A stretch of 23,769 nucleotides of DNA from positions 1-23,769 of the forward strand of contig JAGHCW010000047.1 in the NCBI GenBank assembly GCA_021160245.1. The letters run 5' to 3'. The position numbers and the translations under genes were made by a program. Shown here piece after piece: positions 15,038-23,290 of this stretch; position 1 is the first letter of the stretch; each line of letters begins with the position of its first letter. This stretch comes from a bacterium (lineage in GTDB: Bacteria > B130-G9). The notes below the pieces were generated by a model. It was not told the origin of the DNA. It made no database searches and saw only the letters and a list, made by a program, of their open reading frames with translations.

Positions 15038-16168
15038 ATGAGCTTTGGCAGCAGACTGGCATTGGTGGTCGTTATCACAATAGCGGCCATACAATCGGGG
15101 CGAGCGGCGCGTTTGCAGCCAATGATTACTATGTTGATGGGACGCATGGCGACGACAGCAATGACGGTTACAGCTGGGCGCCGGCATGTTTATCTACTAC
15201 TGCTCGCCGAATATCTTGGACTGCACGGTCCGCAATAATCATGCGAACTGTATGGGTGGTGGCATATTCTGTTTCTTTGAAAGCGCTCCAATGTTCCGGG
15301 GCAACACAATTGTCACCAACACAGCGGAGTACGGCGGCGGAGTCAACGTGCATTTCAGCAGCAGCCCAACCCTCCAGGACAACATCATCAAGAACAACAC
15401 AGCCGATCACGGCGGAGGGCTATGCTGCGATTACTTCAGTTCCCCAACAATCCAGGGCAACTCAATAACGGGCAAGTCTGCCTCGTCTGCATCGGGATTC
15501 GGTGGCGGATTCTCTGTAATTACAGTAGCTCGCCGGAGATCATCGATAACACGATTGCCGACAATTCTGCGGAGGACGCCGGCGACGGCATAGCTTGCCA
15601 CGAGTCTTCAGCGACGATGGAAGGCTGCACGCTCTCGGGTAACGCGGCCGGCTTTAGCGATTATTACTCCAGCAGAGGCGGGGGCATTTACTGCCGTAGC
15701 AGTTCTCCGAGGTTAACCAACTGCACGATCACTGGCAACTTCGCGGGTCTCCCTGGCGGCGCCATCAAATGCGCCGACACATCCAGCGCTGCGAGAATCT
15801 TGAACTCGATTCTGTGGGGAGATATCCCGGACAAGATTCGTGGGAACAAAGTTATAGTCACCTACTCCGACGTTGAGGGCGGCTGGTCGGGAACAGGCAA
15901 CAAGGTTTTCCGCAGCATCTCGGCAGATGGCTCCGACGTTATCTTGATAACTCCGAGGCTTATCCCCGCCCGAGGCACGCCAGCCTCTGGCGCCTCATAC
16001 TTCTGGGACATGGATGTTGAGCGAGGCGTCAACTATCATTATTGGCTGGTTGACATCGAGACGAGCGGCAAGTGGACGGCGCATGGGCCGGCATCTGCGC
16101 GCCTGCCGCTTGGACAGCCTGAAAAGGCCGTCCTGCACCTGATAGCGGCAGACGTTATGATCGAGTAG
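15038..16168 (+). pseudogene. Broken secreted right-handed beta-helix protein
   Basis: A GGGGGG-containing SD and an ATG at 15038 begin a signal peptide (SRLALVVVITIAA). A frameshift near 15095 moves the mature start AFAANDYYVDGTHGDDSNDG to another frame. A second break near 15180 enters MFIYYCSPNILDC, and a third near 15510 moves to NYSSSPEIIDNTIADNSAED. The recurring SSPTLxxNxIxxNxAxxGGG units are parallel beta-helix rungs. The end, GTPASGASYFWDMDVERGVNYHYWLVD, matches the Fn3-like tail of the C25 gene, but the segment between helix and tail (about 15905) is shortened by deletion. Paralogue of the two loci downstream. The longest open frame runs 15422-16168. Confidence 0.8.
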
Positions 16169-16238
16169 GCCAACGGGCTCTCGGTCGCGATGGCCGCGCA
16201 AATGAAGTTAAATGGGAAGTGATTGACGGCACGTGCAC

Positions 16239-16267
16239 TTGACAAAAATCTCCATTTAGCTCATTAT
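16239..16267 (+). promoter_or_regulatory. Sigma-70-like promoter for the C25 peptidase gene
   Basis: A consensus TTGACA at 16239-16244, a 17-base spacer, then CATTAT (4 of 6 to TATAAT). It lies about 270 bases upstream of the preferred start at 16540, giving a long leader. The same 13-mer CTTGACAAAAATC occurs at 10935-10947. Confidence 0.5.
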
Positions 16268-16310
16268 TCTGTTGTGAAAGAGGAGATGTGGAAGGAGAAC
16301 TGGAAACGAG

Positions 16311-16355
16311 GGTAGGGCGCCAGGTTTAACCCGTCGCCTATCGTCCTTTCCTACC
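16311..16355 (+). other. Nested hairpin in the C25 peptidase leader
   Basis: GGTAG/CTACC closes an outer stem that encloses GGCG/CGCC and a small GGT/ACC hairpin. It directly follows a 9-codon ORF at 16286-16315 (MWKENWKRG) whose stop lies at the base of the outer stem. It could be an attenuation-like leader or chance pairing; it matches no riboswitch I recognise. The rest of the roughly 370-base gap 16169-16539 holds the promoter above and nothing else I can support. Confidence 0.3.
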
Positions 16356-16539
16356 GCGGATAGTTCCTGCGCAATTCCCCTCTCTTTTTGCCACTTGGTC
16401 GGCAAGTTCGGTTGAGTATTGTCGCGTGGTAATTGACTGCGAGCCGAAAGTGAGGTGAATGACAGATAGAGAGATGCTGATCTACAAGAATCTCATTGAT
16501 ATGCCTTCGGGCAAACACATCCAAAACAGGAGGGAAGCG

Positions 16540-19500
16540 TTGAGACTTTACCAGAAATTGAGTGTGGCGCTTATTATCGTTGTTGCGATAATGGTAACAG
16601 GCGCCATGGCAACGGAGACCATTTCATTTGAGGTGAAGAGTACTGATTATCAAGTTTCAAAGGATTCGCGCGGGGGCGATGTCATCCGAATGGATGGCTT
16701 CAAGACCAACGCCGCGCCCGGGGCGCCGTTGCTGCCTCGCAAGGTACTTGACGTGGCGCTACCACCAAGCGTTAACTGGGACAGCGTAGTCGTCAGAGCG
16801 CAGGATGCTGTCGAAGTCCCAATAGATGGGCTCTTCAACATCGCGCCAGCTGGCCCCGACGCAACCTGGCCGCTCGATAGTGAGATTCTCGTCGATTGGG
16901 CAGACGCTGGCCAGATAGTTGATGGCAAGGACGTTTCGATATATGGAGTGGATGCGAACCATCCGCGGACATGCGCCTCGAATAACACTTTCTCGCAGAT
17001 GCGGAAGTGGAAGTTTGTGCGTGTGGAGTTCACACCATTTGCCATCAATCCCGTAACCGGACAGCTCACGTTGACCGAGAGCGCTCGAATTGCTATCCAG
17101 TTCGAGACTGACGGTGAGCCGGAGCCGCCGGCTCTCCTTCGCGACACGGTGATGGACGATAAAGCCAAGAGGCGGTTCATCAACTTCGATGAGGCGGCAA
17201 GCTGGTACCAGTTAGCTGACACGAGCGCCAAGAAGAACGGCAAGGACCCGGTCTATGATTATGTGATTATCACGACGAACGCTATTGAGGCGGGCAGCGC
17301 GAAGTTGTCCGATTTTGTGACGCACAAGACCGCGCTCGGTTTCTCCGTTCTTGTGATAACAGAGGACGAGTTCGGGAGCATGACCGGTCAGACTCCTAAT
17401 GGGATTTCGGAGAAGATTCGGCAGTGGTTGATTGAGAATTACGCTAGTTGCGAGATCAAGTTCGTCTTATTCATCGGTGATCCCGATCCAGACGCGGGCG
17501 GCGTGCCGATGAAGATGTGTTGGCCGAGGCGCAACTACAGTTCCTACAAAGAGGCGCCGACGGATTATTTCTACGCCGATCTTACGGGAGACTGGGATCT
17601 GGATGGAGACACGTATTTCGGCGAGTATTCTCACGATCAAGGCACTGGCGGCATCGATCTAACGGCCGAGGTCTATGTTGGCCGCATACCCGTCTATGAC
17701 GAGGACTATGGCCAGCTTGACGACATCCTTCAGAAGACAATGGATTACCAGGCTGCATCCGGCGACCTATCCTGGCGCAAGAAGATTCTTCTACCAGAGA
17801 GCTTTTCGGACTCTTCAACGGATGGGGCCTACCTCGGTGAGTGCATCATGGACGACTTCGGCACCTCTTATGGTCTTTCGCCATACAAGCTCTATCAGCA
17901 GGGCGCCTGCACCGATGACTCGTCTTTTTCGAGCGACGAGGAGCTCGTTAGCAATGCGACATGGAACCACTGGAAGGCCCCGAACCCGTACGGCCTCGTA
18001 ACCTGGTGGGCGCATGGCAACACGACGATCGCCGCAATCGGATATAGCCCCAACAACTGCGGGACGCTGCTTGCGACATCCAATTGCCCCACGCTGGACG
18101 ACACTAAGCCGGCGATTGTCTATCAGTGCAGCTGCCTCAACGCATATCCTGAATCCACAAGCAACCTCTCATACGCGCTGCTTAAGTCCGGGGCAATTTC
18201 TGCCGTAGGCGCCTCGCGGGTGTCTTGGTATTCACCCGGTTGGACAGCTCCCACGGGCAGCCTACTCAACAACGAGCTCGGCTATGAGATGGACAGGAAT
18301 ATGGCCGTCCATGCAGATACCGTCGGCGAGGCGCTGGCGACAGGAAAGGCCTATCTGACTGTCGGCAGCCCCGGAAGGCTAATGAATGCCTTCGTAATGA
18401 ATATGTATGGCGATCCACAGGTTCATTACAACGACAAGCAGCAGGGAACTGACTACTGCGTTGACGGCAATTCAGGTAGCGACACCAACGGCGGCTCAAG
18501 TTGGACAGACGCCTTCAAGACTATCCAGCACGCTATAGATGAGTGCGGCACGGGCGCCGCAGGATCTCCGGACACCGTGCATGTTGCGGCCTATACATAT
18601 TACGAGAATATCGAGCTCGATGATCACATCAGGCTTTGGGGCGGCTATCCTGCCGGTGGAGGCGCTCGCAATCCCGCGCTCAATGAGACGATCATCGACG
18701 GCTCAAACAGCGGGATTGTAGTCCACATTTTTGCAGATGAAGGCGTGACCGTTGATGGTTTCACAATTCAGAATGGTTATAGCGCGGATGGCGCTGGACT
18801 CCAAATATTTGAATGTGATCCCATGATCTCGAATAACAGGATTCTGAGCAACCATGCTTGGGACCCAAGCAACGGACGTGGTGGCGGCATCTACTGCGGC
18901 TATGCCTCGCCAACGCTTCAGAACAACATCATCATGAACAATGTCGCTGAGACGCGCGGAGGTGGGATATATTCGTACCGCAGTTGGCCGACGATCATAA
19001 ATTGCCTGGTCGCCCATAATGACGCCGATGTGGAATGTGGTGGGATATACATGAGGGCGATAGACGCTCAGTATGAGTGCGCACCCGAGATCATTAACTG
19101 CACCATAGCCGACAATAACGCGCCAGAGGGAACCAGCGGAGCCGGCGTCTATGCCTTCGGCTCTCATTGCAACCCAGTCCTACTCAACTCGATCGTGTGG
19201 CACAATGGCCATATCGATAGTAGTTCATGGGACGACGTTTACGGTGTTGCTGACAGCGATGCTTCGTATTGCGACATAAGCACAGGTAGTTGGACCGGCG
19301 CCGGGATGCTCAATACCGATCCAATCTTTGTGCCTATAAATGAGACACCATTTCAGTACTACCTTGTTCATACAGGCCCTCAAGCAGTGGATTCTCCTTG
19401 TCTGGACGCTGGAGAGGGAACCGTGACACAGTATGGCATGCATGGGACCACAACCTGCACGGATGGCAGTGCGGACGGCGATGACGATGCGAGCGGCCAA

Positions 19501-19917
19501 ACAGGCCCGATTGACATGGGCTACCACTATCCCCAAGGCTACGACGGAAATGAAGACACCTACATCGACTTGGTGTCGTTCGAGGCGCGGCCGGGTAATG
19601 CGTCGCTTATTCTGACTTGGGAGACGGGCGCCGAGATAAGAAACGCCGGCTTCGTTCTTTTCAGGACAATTGCAGGCGAAAGCGACTATATCCAGTTGAG
19701 TGGCCTGATTGGCGCAGAAGGCACACCAGCCTCCGGCGCCTCGTACTTGTTCATCGACAACGACGCTGAGGCGGGAATCAGCTACGATTACTGGCTCGTT
19801 GACGTCGAGACGACTGGCAAGTGGACAGCCCACGGCCCAGCATCGGCGAGGCTGCCAATGGGCCTCAAATTGTTTGAACTGCCAACTGTCAACTACCAAC
19901 TGCCAACTACCCGATAA
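16540..19917 (+). CDS. Secreted gingipain-like C25 peptidase with beta-helix and Fn3-like tail
   Basis: An exported cysteine peptidase of 1125 residues. The signal peptide is MRLYQKLSVALIIVVAIMVTGAMA. A propeptide-like region follows (PGAPLLPRKVLDVALPPS). The C25 domain runs from about residue 238 (YDYVIITTNAIEAG) to 630, with catalytic His492 in TWWAHGN and Cys530 or Cys532 in VYQCSCLNAYPE. From about 637 a right-handed beta-helix begins (VDGNSGSDTNGGSSWTDAFK; rungs such as GGGIYCGYASPTLQNN). Residues 1008-1106 are an Fn3-like module. The start is TTG at 16540 because AGGAGGG lies 6 bases upstream and the signal peptide starts cleanly there; an ATG at 16459 would add 27 polar residues. The extreme C-terminus is encoded by a heptamer repeat. 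Substrate unknown; a role in surface or extracellular protein processing is likely. Confidence 0.87.
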   Translation: MRLYQKLSVALIIVVAIMVTGAMATETISFEVKSTDYQVSKDSRGGDVIRMDGFKTNAAPGAPLLPRKVLDVALPPSVNWDSVVVRAQDAVEVPIDGLFNIAPAGPDATWPLDSEILVDWADAGQIVDGKDVSIYGVDANHPRTCASNNTFSQMRKWKFVRVEFTPFAINPVTGQLTLTESARIAIQFETDGEPEPPALLRDTVMDDKAKRRFINFDEAASWYQLADTSAKKNGKDPVYDYVIITTNAIEAGSAKLSDFVTHKTALGFSVLVITEDEFGSMTGQTPNGISEKIRQWLIENYASCEIKFVLFIGDPDPDAGGVPMKMCWPRRNYSSYKEAPTDYFYADLTGDWDLDGDTYFGEYSHDQGTGGIDLTAEVYVGRIPVYDEDYGQLDDILQKTMDYQAASGDLSWRKKILLPESFSDSSTDGAYLGECIMDDFGTSYGLSPYKLYQQGACTDDSSFSSDEELVSNATWNHWKAPNPYGLVTWWAHGNTTIAAIGYSPNNCGTLLATSNCPTLDDTKPAIVYQCSCLNAYPESTSNLSYALLKSGAISAVGASRVSWYSPGWTAPTGSLLNNELGYEMDRNMAVHADTVGEALATGKAYLTVGSPGRLMNAFVMNMYGDPQVHYNDKQQGTDYCVDGNSGSDTNGGSSWTDAFKTIQHAIDECGTGAAGSPDTVHVAAYTYYENIELDDHIRLWGGYPAGGGARNPALNETIIDGSNSGIVVHIFADEGVTVDGFTIQNGYSADGAGLQIFECDPMISNNRILSNHAWDPSNGRGGGIYCGYASPTLQNNIIMNNVAETRGGGIYSYRSWPTIINCLVAHNDADVECGGIYMRAIDAQYECAPEIINCTIADNNAPEGTSGAGVYAFGSHCNPVLLNSIVWHNGHIDSSSWDDVYGVADSDASYCDISTGSWTGAGMLNTDPIFVPINETPFQYYLVHTGPQAVDSPCLDAGEGTVTQYGMHGTTTCTDGSADGDDDASGQTGPIDMGYHYPQGYDGNEDTYIDLVSFEARPGNASLILTWETGAEIRNAGFVLFRTIAGESDYIQLSGLIGAEGTPASGASYLFIDNDAEAGISYDYWLVDVETTGKWTAHGPASARLPMGLKLFELPTVNYQLPTTR
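19877..19911 (+). repeat. Five tandem heptamers, consensus AACTRCC
   Basis: AACTGCC, AACTGTC, AACTACC, AACTGCC, AACTACC run head to tail. They encode the last dozen codons of the C25 gene and end just before its TAA, 10 bases upstream of the peptide gene's SD. Heptamer arrays can change length by slippage and would alter the peptidase C-terminus and reading frame. Confidence 0.8.
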
Positions 19918-19930
19918 GAAGGAGATAGTA

Positions 19931-20053
19931 ATGAAGACGAATAGAGTCTATGAGGCGCCAGTAGTAATAACGCTTGACAGCGAGGCGATACTTGCGACGT
20001 TGGGTCCGAGCTTGTCGTGCACGGGCTTTGGCGGCTCAGCAAGCGGCTGCTAA
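19931..20053 (+). CDS. 40-residue Gly/Ser/Cys-tailed peptide, candidate RiPP-like precursor
   Basis: ATG at 19931 with AAGGAG about 8 bases upstream, starting 13 bases after the C25 stop, so probably the same transcript. The peptide has a charged N-terminus with a YxxP motif (RVYEAPVVITLD), a helical middle (SEAILATL), then the tail GPSLSCTGFGGSASGC with two Cys. YxxP plus a short Gly/Ser/Cys-rich end resembles the leader-core layout of lasso and other peptide natural-product precursors. No radical-SAM enzyme, cyclase, RRE protein or ABC exporter is in the window. A role as substrate or partner of the C25 peptidase is a guess. That it is translated is well supported; its function is not. Confidence 0.62.
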   Translation: MKTNRVYEAPVVITLDSEAILATLGPSLSCTGFGGSASGC

Positions 20054-20093
20054 GTAATCGACAGAATCTATGGCGCCTTGGGGCGCGATGCTA

Positions 20094-20117
20094 GAGGGGC
20101 GGAGTATTCCCGCCTCC
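20094..20117 (+). terminator. Hairpin after the small peptide gene
   Basis: GAGGGGCGG, a short loop, then CCCGCCTC pair with one bulge and are followed by CTTTC. It lies 40 bases after the peptide stop. A second small stem (GCGCC/GGCGC, 20073-20086) precedes it. The T-run is weak. Confidence 0.4.
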
Positions 20118-20144
20118 TTTCGAGCAGATGATTTATGCGACTTA

Positions 20145-20170
20145 GGGGCGGGGACGCGAGTCCCTGCCTC
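20145..20170. repeat. GGGGCGGGG hairpin element
   Basis: GGGGCGGGGAC, loop GCGA, then GTCCCTGCCTC form a stem of about 11 pairs including G-T pairs. It shares TAGGGGCGGGG with the element at 8716-8778, so it is probably a member of the same intergenic hairpin family. The rest of the 288-base gap to 20342 holds nothing I recognise. Confidence 0.45.
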
Positions 20171-20341
20171 GAGGTCGTAATTGCATTTATTGGCTTGGCT
20201 CAAGGAGGCTGTCCAATAAGTCGGCGGCGGTCATTGCGTTGGCGAGTGTAGCAAATGGAGGCACAGAAAGAGACGCACGCGAGAGTGAATTGGGCTCAGT
20301 TTTAGATAGAACAGAACGTCTAAAGCGTATCAGGGGAGACA

Positions 20342-23051
20342 ATGTGTATTCGCAAAGCCATAATCACGATGCTCGCAATTATGGTAACGGGCGTCTCTGC
20401 CGGTGACTACTACGTTGCGACTGATGGCAGCGACACCACGGGCGACGGATCGTCGGGAAATCCCTGGCAGACCATTTCCTACGCTTTGTCGCATGTTAGC
20501 GGCAGTTCCCGATCCACATAGCGGCGGGCACGTATGCGGCCTCAACTAACGGGGAGTCCTATCCCCTCAATATGGAGAGCTACGTCTCGCTCTCGGGCGA
20601 GGACGAGGCGAATACAATCCTCGATGCCAAGTACGCGGCGGACCACGTCATCTACTGCCTCAGCGACAACAACTTGACAATCGAAGACCTCACGATTCAA
20701 GGCGGACATGCGAACAGCGGCTCAGCCCCGAATAACTCGGGCGGCGGCATCTTCTGCGACGACAGTTCTCCGACGCTGAGCAACTGTACGATCAGCGGCA
20801 ACACAGCGGATTACTACCTGGCGGCATCTACTGTGGAGGAGGCTGCCATCCAACTATTCTGAACTCGATCCTCTGGGGTGATGACCCGGACGAGATTGCG
20901 GGATACACAACCGACGTGACGGTGACATAGTCCGACGTTGAGGGGGGCTGGTCGGGAACCGGCAACATCAATGAGGATCCGCTATTTGTCTCTGGTCCGT
21001 ATGGGGATTATTATCTCTCGCATGCGGACTTCGACGCTGCGGATTCCCCTTGCATTGACCGCGGTGACGGAGCGGCGGGCGATTACGGCCTTGAGGACAG
21101 GACAACGTGCAGGGATGGTCGTGAGGATGGAGATGACGACAGCAACGGGAGCACGGGCGCAATTGATATGGGCTTTCATTACCCAGGCTTTACCGACTGT
21201 TACGTTGACTTGACGAATGGGAACGACAGCAATAGCGGGTTTGATTGGGACAACGCCTTCGCCACGATAGGAAAGGTCATTGCCGTATCTCGGGGCAGCG
21301 CCATACACATAGCCGCCGGAACGTATGCCGAGAATATCGAGCTGGACAATAATCTGACACTGTTGGGCGGCTATCCGGCTGGTGGCGGCGATCGCGCCCC
21401 GAGCGCGAATAAGACCATCATCGACGGCGGCGCTGTTGACACTGTCGTCATGATCATGGGAAAGACCGATGTGATGATCGACGGCTTCACGATTCGGAAT
21501 GGGATCGCGACCTACGGAGGCGGCGTCTATGGCGAGGCCAGCTCCGCAGAGTTAAGCAATTGCATAGTCACGGACCATACTGCCGAGGTTGGTGGGGGCA
21601 TGTTCTTCTACGACGGGAGCTCAGTTCACCTCCTGAATTGCCTGATTGCTCATAATAGTGCCAATTATGGCGCATCAGCTCTCTGCTATTGGGATTGCGC
21701 CTTGGATATGGTCAGCTGCAGGGTCGCGGATAACACCGCTGACTGGGTGGGAGGCATCTGCTGCGACGGGGCGTCTGAGCTGGCTCCGCTTAACTCGATA
21801 CTGTTTGGTAACTCGGGCCACCAGGTTTACGGATTTGCAATGAACAACACATTCGACATCACGTATTCCTGCGTCGAGGGGGCTATTCGGGGACTGGGAA
21901 CATCGATAATGATCCGGGATTTGTGCCGACGTCCGACCCGCCATTCGACTATTATCTCGCACACACTGGCGCACAGGCCGGGGATTCCCCGTGCCTCGAC
22001 GCCGGCTACGGCGATGTTGCGGACTAGGGCCTCGAAGGGAGAACGACTTGTACTGACGGGCGCGAAGACGGGCGCCGAGATAGACTGCGCGGGCTTCGCG
22101 CTCTTCCGAGAGGTCGCCGGCACGCGGGACTATCAGCTCAGCGATCTAATCCCAGCCCAGGGCACATCATCCGACGACGCCTCGTACAGCCTCGTGGACT
22201 GGGACGTTGAGAGAGGCGTGACATATAACTACTGGCTCGTAGATGTCGAGACGAGCGGCGAGTTGGCGGCAGAGCTGGCGACCGTGCTTCCCAAAAGCGA
22301 CAAGCGGCTTGTGGTTTACTCGCTCAATGAGCGATTCGAGATCGACTCGACAAGCGTAGGCTATCTGGGGATTCACCCCTTCTTTGTTTTCTTGACTGGC
22401 AGGGACCTTACAATGGCGCTATTTCGGGATTTCTTTTTGGATGGAGAGTGGCTCATCGAACCTGATTGGGAACATATTTACGTAGTTGAACGAGGATGTG
22501 ACGCATTTCATCTCCGAAGCGACATCAAGCTCGCGCTTATTGAGAAGATGGCCGGCTACAGGGCGGAGGCGCCGACGGAGCTTCACTTCTCCCCTTCCAC
22601 TACGCCTCAGTCAGGAGGCGGGCGTCTGGCCGCCTGTGGAGTGGGCCCCGATGGCATCTGTATTGAGTTGAGGGAACTGATGCTCGATCCCATCCTATAT
22701 GACCGCGTGCGGGTAAGGTTCCGTCAGCCTCTTGACCGTCCAGGAAGCTCGATCGTCCTCATGTGGTTTGGGTCAAATGCGGAGGACACTCCATTGGGAA
22801 GCCAGCAAATCAGTCTTTCTGGTGAGCAATTGGTCTTCAATCTTCGCGTCGAGCCGGAGTGGTTGACCGCCAGCAGCATCAGAACATTGCGGTTGTATCT
22901 CGGAAGCGTTAGCCAAAGCGAGGCTCTTCAGCTCATCAGCATTGACCGCGAGCCATTCGTTCTTTCAGCCTCCAGTGCCAAGCCTTTGCTGCCCCTGGCG
23001 ATTGACGCCAGTAGCCTCCGCCGGCGCGGCGCGTTGAAGACCGCCGATTAG
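20342..23051 (+). pseudogene. Broken secreted beta-helix protein with unfamiliar C-terminal segment
   Basis: GGGGAGA and an ATG at 20342 give a signal peptide (MLAIMVTGVSA) and GDYYVATDGSD. A frameshift near 20510 moves to IHIAAGTYAAS; another near 20820 moves to GGIYCGGGCHPTILNSILWGDD. TAG at 20928 replaces the Tyr of the conserved TYSDVEGGW. The frame then stays open from 20931 to 23051, but a one-base loss near 21888 puts GYSGTGNIDNDPGFVPTS out of frame. That frame meets a second TAG (in VAD-stop-GLEGRTTC) before the main frame resumes at AEIDCAGFALFRE. Two beta-helix blocks and one Fn3-like module are visible. From about 22300 a beta-rich segment of about 250 residues has no counterpart in the paralogues and may be the 3' end of another gene. 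Longest intact ORF: 21168-23051. Confidence 0.78.
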
Positions 23052-23094
23052 ATTGAATTATGCCAATCCGTAGAATGCAGTCCCGACGGTCGAA

Positions 23095-23223
23095 CGTCAG
23101 TGACGACTTGCCCGAGCCCGACAGGCCCGTGATGACCACGAGCTTGTCTCTGGGAATCGAGACGTCGATGTTCTTGAGATTGTGCTCCCGTGCGCCTTTT
23201 AAGAATATGTTGTCGTGCTCCAT
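23095..23223 (-). pseudogene. uvrA: N-terminal fragment of UvrA
   Basis: About 43 codons of the UvrA start: [20 protein letters not shown], then Walker [10 protein letters not shown] and LTFD, after which the expected TxYAEGQRRYVESLS is absent and unrelated codons follow. An AGGAAG SD is intact upstream. UvrA is the DNA-damage sensor ATPase of nucleotide excision repair, about 940 residues. This copy cannot work. The break at about 23095 marks a deletion, rearrangement or assembly join between the beta-helix locus and the tag region. Confidence 0.8.
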
Positions 23224-23290
23224 TGGTCTTCCTAATTTGAGAATCAGTCGAGATAACGGTTAAGGAAGGTATCGCGCAGAGGTAGAAATG

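Noticed and set aside
16169-16458. Known riboswitch in the C25 leader
   Set aside because: The nested stems do not match the conserved cores of c-di-GMP, cobalamin, TPP or other riboswitches that I know.
20928-20930. Read-through or recoding of TAG as Tyr
   Set aside because: TAG is the natural stop of lgt, and TAG is also the final stop of both broken beta-helix frames. Frameshifts surround the in-frame TAGs, so decay explains them better.
15174-22000. Periodic GGCGGC/SSPTL repeats as a CRISPR array or satellite
   Set aside because: The periodicity is at protein level (beta-helix rungs), with no identical direct repeats and unique spacers.
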